From: Zoroaster sp. YZ-2022
Taxonomy: Eukaryota; Echinodermata; Asteroidea; Forcipulatida; Zoroasteridae
DNA: 64,000 nt
Reading direction: 5' to 3'
NCBI GenBank assembly: GCA_029582265.1
Contig: CM055828.1
Coordinates: 30,624,459-30,688,458 of the forward strand
Made by a program: the position numbers and the translations under genes. This document shows, one piece after another, positions 12,434 to 25,780 of the stretch. The notes under the pieces are model-generated. The model did no database searches and had not been told where the DNA came from. It saw only the letters and a program-made list of their open reading frames with translations. Positions within the stretch are counted from its first letter, which is position 1. Each line of letters opens with the position of its first letter.

Positions 12434-14157
12434 AGTTTCCATGCCATGAATTGCAATCACGTAGCATCAGGAAAACAATTCCCTTCAAATGAAATTACGA
12501 TTGACGACAAAATAAATTTGAAAAAGTGTGATGTTCATATTTGCCGATCGAAAAATATGTATGCATTTTCACTATTGTCTCGGTGCGACACAACATTATC
12601 AGCAACATTTAAACAAATCGGTTGTTAAATTTATATAGGCATATCTGGATTAAATCAATATCTTGCAACAAATTGCTGTATTTAATGAAAACATTTGGAT
12701 AATTTGCTTTAAAATGTGGTCAATAGAGGGTAGTATGTCACCACAGTTTTTTATGTCGATGCACTTAAATAATTTGTGTTGATATTCAGTGAACCTCGGG
12801 CAGGATCATTTATCAGATTGTTTGATACCATGGCAGCTTTTCACAACCATATGCATTCTTGAAAATCTGAGAAAATTGATAATTATTACCAATGTATTTT
12901 TGTTTAAATACAATTTTTTTTATCAACCATACTTCGTTTTTATTCCATCTTCCATATCTGGAAACCAAAAACAACTTTCACCCAGAGCATAGTTGTCATA
13001 ATTTTCAATCAAGCAAGAATTAATTTTAAATTAAGTTACACCCGACAACGAAACAAAGTTTGTGTTTCCTGCCATTCGAAAAATTAGAATGCATTTTGTT
13101 TTCTTTAACAAAATACATTAATGAGCTACATTTTACATGGATCAGTTGTTAGGCTACATGTATATCTTGAATCGTTAAACATACTCATATAATAAATTTT
13201 CTTTATGAGGAAGTTTGCATTGTTCGTTTCAAACTAATTCACAAATCGTCACAGCATATCATGCACACTTATTAATTAGAGCTAAATAAAGAACAACGAA
13301 CTTATATTTTTGTTTTATATTTCGATTCACTCAAATGTTGTCTATCGAGATTCATTTGTAAATTTAGTTTTCTAATGAGTGAACCTCGGGCAAGACAAAT
13401 GTTCAACTTTGATACCATGACAACGTTTCACAAAGTATGATTTCAGGAAAATCTGAGAACATTGATGAATATATACCGATGTAGGCTATCTACTTTAACA
13501 AATTGTTATTAACCCTACTTTATAATGACTTTATTTTCTATATTGGCCTAATGAGCTGCAGGCGGAAATATTTTTCATATTTTTTGACCGATCACTAATA
13601 CTGTCAGGGTCAAGATCAAAATTACCTGCATACTTTTCATTTTGAAGCTGTGGGAGGAGTAGTGTTCAAGATTCAGAGTAGCTTCTTCAAGATGGTCTAC
13701 TTTGGAGGGAAAGCTGTTGATACAATGGGATCTGACCTCTTTTTCTCTTTTTTTTGGCGGCATTTCAATGCGTCATAAATCCGAGATCAGCAGATTTGAA
13801 GTTGTATTGCAGATTCTCCTGTTTTTTATTTTTTTATTTTAATTTTATTTTATTAAATTTTTTATTCTGGAACACCGATCTGATAACGTATGCGATGACA
13901 CTTCATGGTTACATATTGCCACATTATGTCACACTTTTAAATAGAGGACTGTACTCCAAGGATGTTGGTTCTTAATTTTGATGCACTCAAGTGTTGTGTA
14001 TTGAAAATCATTTCTCACTTTGTGAGTAGTTCTTTAACGACATACCGTAACTATCACAACTAATCAATTGTGATTAATTCTCACGGAAAGACTTATGCAA
14101 CATTGTAATGAATAACCACAGTGAAATCAGAAGTAATATTGACAATAATTAGAAAGA

Positions 14158-14985
14158 AGTTGATGGTGTCACTGTTAACTTAATTTCATTGTATGCGCCA
14201 AATGGTGCTTCTATGCGGAAGCAATTTTTTTGTTGAATTTGAGAACTCCCTTTTGGATAACATATCCTAAATATAATTACATTATTGGAGGTAATCTTAA
14301 CTGTCAGTTAGATTCAAGAAATATGTACAATCAAAGCAAAACTTCTCTTTGTAAAATTATTCAGGAAAATGAACTCATTGATACTTGGCGACATATAGAG
14401 AATAAACCAGGATAGACATTTTACCACAAAGTAATTAAAAGACCGAGTTAAATTGATTATGTTCTAATTTCAGAAACACTCGGATAACAACTAAAAGAAA
14501 TTTCTGTTGATTCTTCCGGTCTGTCAGATCACAGTACAGTAATTGTCCGTTTTGATTATCAAACCATTCCCACAGGAAAGGGAAGACGGGTTTGTAATAA
14601 TGAACTTCATAAAGATGACAAATGTAAAACTTCAGTTGAATAGTTTTGGAAATTTTGGATGCATGACCCCAAAAAGACTGTTATGACTGTTATTTGTTTG
14701 CTGGGATATTGGAAAAAATAGTCAAAACAATTATTAAATATTATTAAGGCGAGAAAAGATACAAAGAAAAACAGGAATAAGAAGATTATGTCATTAGTAA
14801 TCCTTCAAACAATACAATAACTGAGCTAGAATTAAAGGAGAAAAATATTAAACTTTACACTCAGATTGCATACATAATGTGGGCAGAGAAAAACTGAGTA
14901 AATCTACTTTTTTTTCTGCCAAAAAGCATCAACGGAAAAACAATGTTGAATAAATGTGGGTACAAGGAGAGCAGGAGTTTATGAC
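14158..14985 (+). pseudogene. L1/Tx1-type LINE endonuclease fragment
   Basis: The frame reads DGVTVNLISLYAPN, then IIGGNLNCQLDSRN, ELIDTWRHIENKPG, TFYHKVIKRPS, IDYVLIS and SDHSTVIVRF. These are the ordered blocks of the exonuclease-endonuclease-phosphatase (apurinic-like) endonuclease of L1/Tx1-clade LINEs, including the SDH catalytic motif. A shifted frame continues with LKEKNIKLYTQI and LYTQIAYIMWAEKN, the linker before the reverse transcriptase. Stops and frameshifts make it nonfunctional. The RT core is missing, and an LRR cassette intervenes before LINE-like sequence resumes at 15470. Confidence 0.75.
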
Positions 14986-15151
14986 TGAAAGAAGAAAATA
15001 AGAATGAGTGAAAATGAAAAAAAAAAGTCAGACAGGGAGACATTCCCTTCCTGTAAGTTGAAACCATGGGGGTGAATGGTGTGGATACGCCAGATGCACA
15101 TCTTTTCTCTGCTGAGATGGATTATTAACCCTTCTTTGTTTTCCATCTTAG

Positions 15152-15223
15152 GTATCTCTATGACAACAAAATCAGTGAAATTGAACCCGGAACATTTGAT
15201 GGTCTGCAAAATCTGCAACGCTT
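15152..15223 (+). CDS. Isolated intact LRR exon
   Basis: This is a 72-nt phase 2-2 exon bounded by TTTTCCATCTTAG and GTAAGTATTTATG. It encodes one typical leucine-rich repeat with the core LYDNKISEIEPGTFDGLQNL. Both flanks match the introns of the downstream LRR gene (AATTTCAATCACGCAGCAT after the donor). It is the only cassette of the upstream array with an open frame and both splice sites. No signal, cap or 7TM exon is seen near it, so it may be a stranded exon of a dead gene or, less likely, an exon spliced to something outside the visible set. Confidence 0.6.
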
Positions 15224-15469
15224 GTAAGTATTTATGTCATTAATTTCAATCACGCAGCATTGTGCCACCGATTTCTGTTGACTGAAGTTACGTCTCACTA
15301 CAAGCAAATTAGTTGAAGTGCGTAGTTTATGTTTGCCGATCAAAATATATGTCTGCTGTTTCGATTGAATATCGAAATGCAATTTCAACAATATTATTTA
15401 TTTATTTTTATTAAAAAATTACTTTGAAATTGAAAAAAATAAAAAAATAAATAGAGGCGAAAGAGGTGA

Positions 15470-16030
15470 CTTAAAAAAAATGGAGACCTATCAGTCTTCT
15501 CAATGTTGAAGGATCCGGTTCAAAAATCAACAATCAGAAAACCCAAGGCTTATAGTTGGGAGCATGGAAAGACAAAAAAACAGGAACAATCAAAAATTAA
15601 AATTCTTGGCCTACATTTTGAAAATGAGATCAAGCCGGAAGTCAATTGGGCAGAGAGAATAAACATAGTGAAGACTATTTTGAATAGAAATATTACTAAA
15701 TGACTAAGAAATGGATAAAGTTATCATGCAATTTTATTGGTCATCGAAACCAGACAAAATCAAAACAGACACTATAAGGGGATCTCCAGAATTATAGGTG
15801 CAACTGGATTAATCATCATCACATGCAAAATAGATGCGTTAACATTAAACTGTCTGCAAAAATATACCAAAACTCAAGGAAAATGGAAATATTGATTTGA
15901 TTTTTGGATCCAAATGATTAAAATCTTGGTTATTTTGTCTTTAACAATCCTAAACTGATGGGAGCAAAAATACTCAGTTTTTATTGAGATTTAATTAAAG
16001 CTGGGTGGCCAAAGGATAATCTCCAGAATT
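15470..16030 (+). pseudogene. L1/Tx1-type LINE post-RT fragment
   Basis: The frame reads KIKILGLHFENEIKPEVNWA and then ERINIVKTILNRNITK. The pattern of KILGxxF, then NW, ERIxxxKxIL and a basic helix is the RT thumb region of L1/Tx1 LINEs. Stops follow at once. It may belong with the endonuclease fragment at 14158-14985, split by the LRR cassette. Confidence 0.5.
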
Positions 16031-16039
16031 GTTCATGTG

Positions 16040-16523
16040 TTAAAATATTAATAAGCGAATAATTCGTGCAAAAAAGGGCGAATTTGGTTTGTTTAAATAT
16101 TGATTGTCTATTCGTTTGGGCCTTGTTTGTAAGCATTTGTCCATTGGAGTTAAAATCACACCGAGTATTGAGTGGGAGTTTTTCTTAAGAATATAATTTA
16201 TAATGTTCCAGGTTTGTTTGATATTGGATTTTGCATCAGAAAACTTCTCTGCATAGTACCTGACTTTGACAACTTTGATCAGACCATTAAGTTTGTTACG
16301 GAATTTCTTGTACTTCATTTTGTTGGCGTTGTTTGGTTTGATCAGGAAGTTCTTCATACAATTTGTTTTTGTGTTTGATGGACGGTATGATGCCATTGGT
16401 CATCTGTGGTTTAAATCTTCTATTATGACTGATATTTTGAACTGGGAAATGAGAATCATAAAGATGAGTAAACATAGTGATGAAGGTATTATAAACAGTA
16501 TCGGGGTTTTCACATGAGTACAT
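16040..16523 (-). pseudogene. LINE linker fragment (CR1/Jockey-like)
   Basis: The minus strand carries FKPQMTNGIIPSIKHKNKLY, then NFLIKPNNANKMKYKKFRNK, LNGLIKVVKVRYYAEKF and KQTWNIINYIL, in two frames. This order (W/I-T-x-G-I-x-x-S-I-K-x-K-N-K-L, YKKFRNKLN, KxxYYxxxF, KxTWxxIN) is the region between endonuclease and RT of CR1/Jockey-type LINEs. A frameshift near 16300-16390 breaks it. A second fragment of the same family is at 10284-10514. Confidence 0.75.
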
Positions 16524-16559
16524 TTCCCTCTAGTCAACATCCAATAAACAGTGTTGTTG

Positions 16560-18957
16560 TAACTGAATAATGTTTTCTTGGTTGATACAATCTGAAGGAT
16601 TGAGTGCCTTTCTCTTTATTGAGATGTGAATCATTTAATTGAATCATGAGAAAATGGGTAGATGATCGGAAACATCGCAAAACAAGATTGTAGATTTGGA
16701 TGGTAAATCACAACTATTAGTAAGGATGCTATTTATTAACGTAGCTGTGGAGTCAGTGATACGGGTATGTTTGTGGATAGTTGGTGAGAATGAGTTACTG
16801 AAAAGACAATCTACAAAATGGGAAGTCAGCAGTAGTCAATAAAGAAGGGTTTCAAACACATTGTGTGCCTAAATCAAACTTTTGAGCATACTTAATTATA
16901 AAAAAGGTTTCATATTTGTAATTTCAATAAATAATTTTTAAAAATAAATAAATAAAAAATAAATAAATAAAATATGTGAATACTTTGTAAGACAGGACTT
17001 TTTCTGTAGGTTTCAAATTATTAGGCCCTTGTTCAAGTACCCTCTTTATTGACTATTAACCTGATCATTGTCAGCCACATACGGAGTACTGTTCTATACA
17101 ACTTAGATAGAGTAGTACAAATTATATTGCCAAGTTCGGCATTATCGAGCTGGGTCAATAAAGTGATCATGATGTGTGTAAAATCCATAAGTCAATGTAC
17201 ACATACTTTTAGGGTGGGATTCATCCCAGTAAGTGTTTTGTCTTGATAATGTAGAGCCCCATCTAAAACAATTAATTCTACAAAATGAACCCTACCCTAA
17301 CCCCAGGACCATTTAAGTAGGGGATTTTAAAGTGTGGACCACAAAAATAGAAGCCCCATCCTATTTTTGTCAATCAGGATGTCCCCAACAATTCTCTGTA
17401 ACCTAAAGAACCTAATACATTTTGACCATCTATCAGCTAAAACAGTAACTACAAAATAAACACAACATTAACATTCTTTTCTCAATGGCTTTGCAGTACA
17501 TTTTATTGAATTTATCAATTTCAAAATTTTAACATCGAATTGTTAATTCATAAAATTAATCACAACATTTATTTATGTCCAGTCAAGTTAATTATAACTT
17601 CATAAAATTGCACTTCCGTCAAGGAAACAACACAAACAAGAGGACATGTAACAGATCAAGCGCGTAACTCCTGAAATGTCAATGTGCTACAATACTTTTT
17701 AGTCAGTCGCTTACGTTTGAGTGCTTATTTTAGGAAACCAGAAAATGTTCTTTGTGTCCTGAAACACACGGGGGTGGGGTGTTATTGGGGGCTTCACAAA
17801 CTTTTTTTTAGGAATACCACCCCCACATACACACACCTTTTTCAGAAGGAGAAATAAAAATGCAATGCACAATACGTGGGACCTGAATGAATATTCTTAA
17901 GTAAGTTCATTTCAAAACTGAAGTTGCTCACTGACATGTGAAACATTTAAATTCAATCCAAGAATTATCAGCTTTAAAATGTCCAACATCTGAAGACAGT
18001 GTTTATTATTATTATTATTTTCTTTTAGAGAAATGGATCACCGTCAGATGGTGATTCATTTTAAATTTGAAAAGTTTCCCTCAAACATTTCACATCTTAC
18101 AAGGTTAGTACATGTAAGCGTTTTGATAATAATGTAACTTGGTTGCTTTTCAGGTAATGAAAAATGGTGCACACTCCCTTCAGTTGTTAAATGTTTGACT
18201 CTGGTTGAGTCAGACTTACTTGTACAGTACAATAAAAACCACAAACATGGTCTCAAGGGGGTGAATTACAAAGTACATAAAGATCCAAATATCATGTACA
18301 ATTCAATCTTGGAATCAGCCACAACTTCAAATGTTAAAAGTCAATCCAGTGGGTGACTGTGATTTCCCATAAATACATTTTGATGGTTTTCTTTTCTAGA
18401 AATTGATGGTAAAACACAGGCAATCCATCTTTAAAAGTTTGAATTTTTCAATATAGGCAAGTGAAGTAAACACCCCCAACCCCCTTCCCAGCCCCATCAT
18501 CCTCAACACACCCACCAAAAAATACAACAAATAAAAATGACACATCCTTCTTTGAAGTGTTCAATGAAGGCTGGGTCACTTGTTTATCAGTTCAGCAAAG
18601 AAAATTTGACTGAATCACAGGTTAGCAGCCAAACTGTTACATAATGTATACCGCTTCTAGTAGGTTCTTGGCTACATTTTGCTGAGCAGATACATTTACT
18701 AAGCAATATTTTCTCCTAAACAGCTCTAATGAAATATATATATTTACAATATGTTCAATCTTAAAGATACCGTGAATAAAACAACATTCATCTTACATCA
18801 TCTCATGGAGTCTCATGTATCTTAAAATGTTGGAATAGTCCAAATCTTTTGCCCATTTATATACATAAGCATTATTATGGTGTCCTTTTAAGGCCGTAAC
18901 TGATACCAACATTAAGCCTTGTTGCGACTATAAACACCTCACTCCTACATTAAGATG
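16560..18957. other. No gene seen; possible 3' UTR at the right end
   Basis: AT-rich non-coding sequence. The last several hundred bases could be the 3' untranslated region of the minus-strand gene end proposed at 18958-19386. TTATTATTATTATT at about 18002-18017 is the only simple repeat. Confidence 0.3.
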
Positions 18958-19386
18958 TCAAAAAATCTTCTCAATTTTCTTCATTGACACTGCAGTGCAG
19001 GCCTTTAATTTCATTCTCATAGAAAAACCAAGGGCAATAAAATAAATTACCTCCAAGTATTTTGGGGTTGCAGTGGCTTGCCTGAATAAAAAAAATGTGG
19101 TCCCTTTCAAATAAACTCTGATAGTAGATAAATAAATTTGAAATGGCGGAGACAGGCATTGGTAAATAAACTAATAAGTTACTTATGTATATATCTTTTA
19201 ATTGGAATAGCAATTGCGCTGATATATGGATCAAAGCAGGATTTTAGAAAAAAGCAGAAGAGAATGAGAATTTCTCTAAGAGCAAACATAAGGAAACTTA
19301 ATACCTTGGTGTCATTGTTGAGGCAGAACATCCTCGTAAGACAGTCAGCTACTACTTCAAGTTGCTCCTCAGAAAAGGGCCCTCCT
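18958..19386 (-). CDS. Candidate 3'-terminal exons of an unidentified gene
   Basis: Three minus-strand segments join with consistent phases. Exon A (about 19386-19305) encodes GPFSEEQLEVVADCLTRMFC and a few more residues and ends ACCAAG|GTATTA, phase 0. Exon B (19081-19051, 31 nt) follows TTTTTTTTATTCAG, encodes ASHCNPKILG and ends TTGGAG|GTAATT, phase 1. Exon C (18989-18958) follows CACTGCAG and encodes SMKKIEKIF before TGA. The composition is protein-like and the phases agree, which is more than chance usually gives, but I cannot name the family. The acceptor of exon A is ambiguous by 2 nt and no earlier exon is convincingly found. Confidence 0.4.
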
Positions 19387-19399
19387 CTTGAAGTCAAAA

Positions 19400-21520
19400 C
19401 ATAATCCCGCAGTATGAGAATAACAGATTTGTAATGTTTGTATACTAGAACTATATGTTAGCCAGTTACTTCTATTCCATTACAGTGATCAAACCATGCA
19501 CTAAGTTGCCAGAAACATTGGCTACCTTTAAGAAAAAAACTGAGTCCTTCCCATAGGTGCACATAAGACTGCGCCGGGTATCCGGGTACCTGGATACTTG
19601 ACCGAAACTGTTCCATTTTTCAGTTCCAATTACTCGTAAACGACTGTTGAAAATTTCAACTGACCATTTAAGCCACACAAATGGAAATCTCCAATTTTTT
19701 GTTAACAAAATGTGTGTGGGGAATGGGGATGATATGAGTCGTTTTTAATATAGAGGTCCACAAAAGTCCATATGACTCTAATAAAACAAGAATGTAATTT
19801 GTGTTCATATTAGTTATTTTATACATTTGGGAGTATTTTCGTGTTTTACAAAATTGTTTACAGGTACCCAAGTATCCAAATATTTACAATTTCTGGTATC
19901 CGGTTCACGAAATAAACAAAAACGCACAGCCTTAGGTGTACAGGACTAAACAACAAAGTGTCCAAGTAAGTAACAGTGACTTAACATTGATGAGTAAACA
20001 TTTATATACGTGTTAACGGACCACAGGTCTGTAAATGAAATATTCTTTCATTCATCATGCTGACAGAATTGTATGTCCTTTTTATCTTGAACTTTCACCT
20101 CATGGGGTCAAATTTAAAAAGCCTTCTTTGATGAACCAAGACTAATCCACCAATCAAGTTTGAATATTATACATGAAGTATTTCTGAAATGTATTGGACA
20201 GATGGACACATGCACAAAGAACAAGTATGCTCCTCTTTGCTTTGACTTTGGCATACAAATAAATACAAATGTTTAGAATTTAAAAAAATAAATAAATTAA
20301 AAAAACAATTGAAAAGTATGATGATAACCTGTGCGAGTAGGATTTAGACAATAAATCAATGATTCAAAGTCAACCACAAAAGGTTTTCCCAGTTGCAATG
20401 TGAAGACCACTCTTCCAATTAAATCCTACCACTATCCAAGCATCTAAACCAACACTTTCTTTCCCCCATTGAAATATAAAAGTTGTTGACATCTCTCCTG
20501 CAAAGACAAGTTTAGAAAACATGAGGAAACCATCCCCATGTGTTTGTTTTATTTTCTTTTGCTTGAGCTTATGTGATACATGTCCTCTAAAGCAGTATCT
20601 TATGTGTCAACATATCCTGGCCCTTAATGACCAAATGCTATTTGCTACTTAGACAACTTGTATCTACACAAGTACATGAGGCACATTTGATGCAATGCTC
20701 ATTTCATATGAACACATCAGCATGTACATGAAGACACACATAAAGTTGTATTCATTGATGAAAATGAATCAATTCTAACAAACAACAAATGCAACCAGAA
20801 GCATGTGTGTGCATGTCTTAGATCCGAGTAGTCATGTGATGATATGATTATGAAAATTACTCACCTTCCCTTGAAGAATGTTTGTTTAATAATACCACTT
20901 TTCCTCAACATTATACATTCATATTTTGTTAAAACGAAGTGTTTTGGGCAATTTTCCTACAGGAAATTATCATCCATTATCTTCCATATTTGTAATTAGT
21001 TTTTATCCTAACACTTGAGGCAGACCAAACAATTTACATAACCCTAACCCTGCTAAACTGTAGTAAACTGTCAAAATTAATCATATTTGATTACCTTTAC
21101 AGGCCTCCCAGTGCATCGTACACCAAATATATAATTTTTTTAAAAGGTAAAAGTAAAATATAGGTTATTATAGGTTATTTCCCGTGATTATGCAGTGTTA
21201 ATTAACAAGTTTTTGGTAAATTGCCTTACCTACAACAAATTAAAGTACATTTTCTTTTTAACATGTTCCTTTAACACTTAATGTTACATGTACATGTATT
21301 CAATCAGATTTACATCATGGATTGAACTGCTTTCTCATTTTCTTTGTATAGGCTTCTCATAACCAGCAATGATCTCTCACATTGAAAAACATTATAATAT
21401 TACATTATGCATTGAAATAATGTTAAGTTCATGATATGTGTAATGCTTTTTGATCCTTCCAGTCAACTGGACTCTGAAACACATGAATGAGCAATTGCAT
21501 CATGTGACATTCTCTGGTGC
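19400..21520. other. No recognised gene
   Basis: If the gene proposed at 18958-19386 is real, its upstream introns would be here. One further exon-like segment on the minus strand (about 20500-20425, after CTTGTCTTTGCAG) is not convincing. The rest is AT-rich with no motif. Confidence 0.25.
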
Positions 21521-21730
21521 TTAACCCTTTCATTACCAGCCAGTTATGGCAGAGATTACCCTTCTTTACCACAGTAATTAGGAGCCCAATGTCACTTCAG
21601 CACCAGTGGATTTTTCACAATTTCATTGAAGTGCGCCCTCACACGGCAGGAATAGACATTGTTTTAACTTTCTCATTTGTATGTAAAATGAGTATACAAA
21701 AGAGAGGAAAACATTGTGCAAAAGCTAAAT

Positions 21731-23306
21731 ATTTGGATCAGTATTTACACTAAAGTAAAGTAATACAAATGGGTGATATTTCATGCAAATACGGTACAGG
21801 TATAAGATTTTTTTTCCATGTGAAAAAACAACTTGGATGAGATTTTGGGGGATTTTTTTTGGTTATCTACTTCGAAATGAACCATTTACTTGTATTCAGT
21901 GTAAATACATGTACATCACAATCCATGCTAACACCCCCCCCCTCCCCAATTCAATGTTGGTTTGGACTAATCTGCAGATTTTTTAAGTGTAAAAGCAAAA
22001 CAATTAAATATTTGGATCAGTATTTACACTAAAGTAAAGTAATACAAATGGGTGATATTTCATGCAAATACGGTACAGGTATAAGATTTTTTTTCCATGT
22101 GAAAAACAACTTGGATGAGATTTTGGGGGATTTTTTTTGGTTATCTACTTGGAAATTAACCATTTACTTGTATTCAGTGTAAATACATCACAATCCATGC
22201 TAACACCCCCCCCCCCCAATTCAATGTTGGTTTGGACTAATCTGCAGATTTTTTAAGTGTAAAAGCAAAACAATTAAATATTTGGATCAGTATTTACACT
22301 AAAGTAAAGTAATACAAATGGGTGATATTTCATGCAAATACGGTACAGGTATAAGATTTTTTTCCATGAAAAACAACTTGGATGAGATTTTGGGATTTTT
22401 TTGGTTATCTACTTGAAATGAACCATTTACTTGTATTCAGTGTAAATACATCACAATCCATGCTAACGGCCCCCAATTCAATGTTGGTTTGGACTAATCT
22501 GCAGATTTTTTAAGTGTAAAAGCAAAACAATTAAATATTTGGATCAGTATTTACACTAAAGTAAAGTAATACAAATGGGTGATATTTCATGCAAATACGG
22601 TACAGGTATAAGATATTTAATCGATGAGAAAAACCAATTGGATGAGATTTTGGGGATTTTTTTTGGTTATCTACTTGGAAATTAACCATTTACTTGTATT
22701 CAGTGTAAATACATCACAATCCATGCTAACACCCCCCAATTCAATGTTGGTTTGGACTAATCTGCAGATTTTTTAAGTGTAAAAGCAAAACAATTAAATA
22801 TTTGGATCAGTATTTACACTAAAGTAAAGTAATACAAATGGGTGATATTTCATGCAAATACGGTACAGGTATAAGATTTTTTTTCCATGTGAAAAACAAC
22901 TTGGATGAGATTTTGGGGGATTTTTTTTGGTTATCTACTTGGAAATGAACCATTTACTTGTATTCAGTGTAAATACATCACAATCCATGCTAACACCCCC
23001 CCCCCCCCAATTCAATGTTGGTTTGGACTAATCTGCAGATTTTTAAAGTGTAAAAGCAAAACAATTAAATATTTGGATCAGTATTTACACTAAAGTAAAG
23101 TAATACAAATGGGTGATATTTCATGCAAATACGGTACAGGTATAAGATTTTTTTTCCATGTGAAAAACAACTTGGATGAGATTTTGGGGGATTTTTTTTG
23201 GTTATCTACTTGGAAATGAACCATTTACTTGTATTCAGTGTAAATACATCACAATCCATGCTAACACCCCACCCCCCAATTCAATGTTGGTTTGGACTGT
23301 AATCTG
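21731..23306 (+). repeat. Six-copy satellite inside the piggyBac element
   Basis: The repeat begins ATTTGGATCAGTATTTACAC and contains CAAATACGGTACAGGTATAA, a poly-T stretch, GATGAGATTTTGGGG, a poly-C stretch and CAATTCAATGTTGGTTTGGA. Copies start at 21731, 22010, 22280, 22537, 22800 and 23071, giving periods of 279, 270, 257, 263 and 271. Most length variation lies in the homopolymer tracts. The copies are very similar, so the expansion is recent or homogenised. It lies wholly between the transposon's left end and the 3' end of the transposase. Confidence 0.95.
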
Positions 23307-23369
23307 CGGCTTGTCCGACCATTCCCAACATTGAACGGGGGTTTGAAGGCAAATAGTATAGATTTACAA

Positions 23370-25780
23370 TCAAGTGATGTGGTATTTCTCAAAGCAAGGA
23401 ACTATGCACATAGGGTGTGCACATTGTTTACAGATCATCTTTGTTTGTTTTCGCCTGCCTAATTTTCGGTTACTGCAAACAATGCAGTCGCGTTTCTTTC
23501 CATTGGGGGTTTTGCCAGGATAGTGCTGTTGCCCTGTCAACTCAATAGGAATATGGTATCTCATTTGACTTGTTGCGTTACGTTCCCAACCCAACAGCAA
23601 GCCCTGTACAATCCCTATACGAAAATCAAGATTACTGACATTTTGTTCCCTGCTATGCTGGTGAATATTACTCTGCTATTGACAATACAGATATTCAGCA
23701 TATGGAAAAAACTCTTTTCCACCATTTCAAGCTTCTGTGTGTATGATTGTAGTACTGAAAACATTGGTTGGCAAGATCAGTTCCACCCATGTTTTTGTTG
23801 TAATCTTCAATACAATTGGGCTTCATAACATCACAAAATCCACTTGTGCTTTTATTACACCGAATTTGCTTTTTGGACAAATCAGTGTTGCCTACATTAG
23901 TTAAAAGTGTTACAGATTTTTTGTCTTGCCAAACGATACACAATTGCCCACCTTTCACCAAAAAAATGGGTCATCTCCTTTCTTCATTTTATGGTTTTTT
24001 GGGTTTGCGGCCTGGGGTATTCCCTGTGTAGTGTAACGAACAGTTCCACAACATCCGAATCCTAGTTTAGCAAGTTTAGCTACAAGAGCTGGGCTAGTAT
24101 AGTAATTATCACAATATATTACGTGTCCCTTATTCTCAAGTCCATGGACCAGATCAATGACGACTTTTCCTGCAACTGTTGGGTTTGGTGGATGGCAGTC
24201 TGATGAATTGAAATCTACGTCTGCATCACAAACAGTTTGGGTGTCGTCGGCTCCTGTGTACAGTTTCCAAGCACACGTGTATCCTGTTTTGGACTCGTTC
24301 AGGAGAAGGCTTTAATACCCCGTTTGATAGGTTTGTTAGGCATGTACTGAACAAAACTCAAGCGTCCCTTGAATTTCAACATACTCTCGTCTGGAGACAG
24401 ATTCTGCGCAGGGTTATACAGGTTGAGAAACTTCTGGACGAGGACTTCTATCAAGGGCCGAACTTTGGAAAGTTTGTCCTGTTTAGCCAAGGCTCTACGA
24501 GGAATTTGGTTATTTGAGATGTGGAGGAATCGAAGAATTGAACTGAACCGATTACGGGACATGATCGACGGATAGAATGGGATGTGAAGAATTTCAGATG
24601 TCGACCAGTACATCTTGTATTGAGAGGATTTGTTTATGCCCATAGCAATGAGAAGTGCCACAAATGCCATCATTTCTGGAATGTTGGTTGGGTGCCAGGA
24701 GAATTGTTCATCAGGAATTGATTCTATTGTTTGCTGCGCATAGCGATTAGTCTCGTCGACGAGCATATTCCACACAAGTTGACAAAAATACAGCTTGAAG
24801 ATCTCTACACCGACAGTGTGGCAAAGTCGCCGGTGGGGCCAGAATTTCCAGTGAACTGCACAGTCCCACACTCGTAATGGTCTCGTCGTTCCCAACCAGA
24901 TCGGAAATCTAACTTTCCTGTCGTCCTCCTTGATCTCGGTCGGCTATCACCTTGGTAGGTCGGCTGCAACAGAAAAACAAGGCAAAGGAGGATTAATCTC
25001 GATCATACATTTGTAAATACAATATCTCAATGCTACTTTGCTGCATGTGCACACAGGCCACACGGGGTCATGCGCAAAATGAATATTGTGCTGAGAAAAA
25101 AAATATGGCAGATTCCATCCACTCTCCAAAACTCGTTATCGATAAATTTTCGTTTTAATGTGGGATTGTGAATGTGAATTCCCCCAACTTCTTGCATAAT
25201 ACGACTGATGAGGGCCTTTCGAATACAAGGCTATTCTTTTGGAAGCTTGAGACTAAGAGTGCATTTTCAGCCTGTTAACGCTAAACAGCACGACCGGCTA
25301 TGGGTAAATGTTAAAATTTCTATGCTATATCTATACATCAACTTGCTGTTTCAATGAATACAAATATTACCCCAACAAACTACTAATAATTGTACATTTT
25401 CACTTGACGTTTTTGACCCAGTCCAGGGATCCATTTTCTAAATTTACATTACTCAACTCCAACAGTTCTAACGCTATTTACGCTATAGCCTAGGAAAATA
25501 AGTGAATTACGTTAATTTGCATTGCCATTGGGCCAGGAAGAGTAACGTTAACTGTTATTAATATTAGTTATTCATTTTTACTGTGATTTTGGCCTACCTC
25601 TTCAAGTTCAACGTCGTCGTCGTCGTCGTCGTCATCCATTACTTCGTCATCTGATTCTGAGCCACTGTCTGCCAAAATCTCAGCCAAAATGTCATCATTT
25701 ATGTCCGTTTCCATCATGATTGCAACTAAATTCAACTGACCGTTGTGGAAGCGAGTGGACGCTAGCACCAAAAACCGCAA
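23370..25780 (-). pseudogene. piggyBac transposase, frameshifted
   Basis: The N-terminal exon (25780 to about 25598) has METDINDDILAEILADSGSE and an Asp run coded by a GTC/GAC repeat. A plausible intron follows (donor GAG|GTAGGC, acceptor TGTTGCAG|CCG at 24964). The main domain shows NRYAQQTIESIPDEQFSWHP and the first catalytic block LSPDESMLKFKGR near 24390. YCDNYYTSPAL (second block) is near 24110, and MGGTDLANQ (third block) near 23770. A Cys-rich C-terminal zinc-ribbon-like tail has CIVCSNR and ICKQCAHPMC near 23400-23490. Frame changes occur near 24810, 24300, 23962, 23710 and 23595. All three acidic catalytic blocks are still readable, so decay is fairly recent. Confidence 0.9.

Larger units (their letters stand above)
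11095..15400 (+). pseudogene. Decayed upstream array of LRR exon cassettes
   Basis: Intron-type sequence of the LRR cassettes of the right-hand gene recurs here: ATGAGCTGCAGGCG, then TTTTTGACCAATCACTAATA, CTTTCAGGAAAATCTAAGAA and TTTTCCCATCTTAG (11109-11270). Further blocks lie at 12780-12990, 13379-13605 and 13975-14010. A degenerate LRR exon lies at 12363-12433 and a cropped one near 12950-12993. The exon at 15152-15223 is intact. The array is broken by LINE pieces. It is on the same strand as the main gene but 25 kb upstream of its signal exon, so it is probably the relic of a neighbouring paralogue. Confidence 0.7.

Noticed and set aside
21731..23306. CRISPR-like array
   Set aside because: The repeats are about 265 bp with no spacers, inside a eukaryotic transposon.
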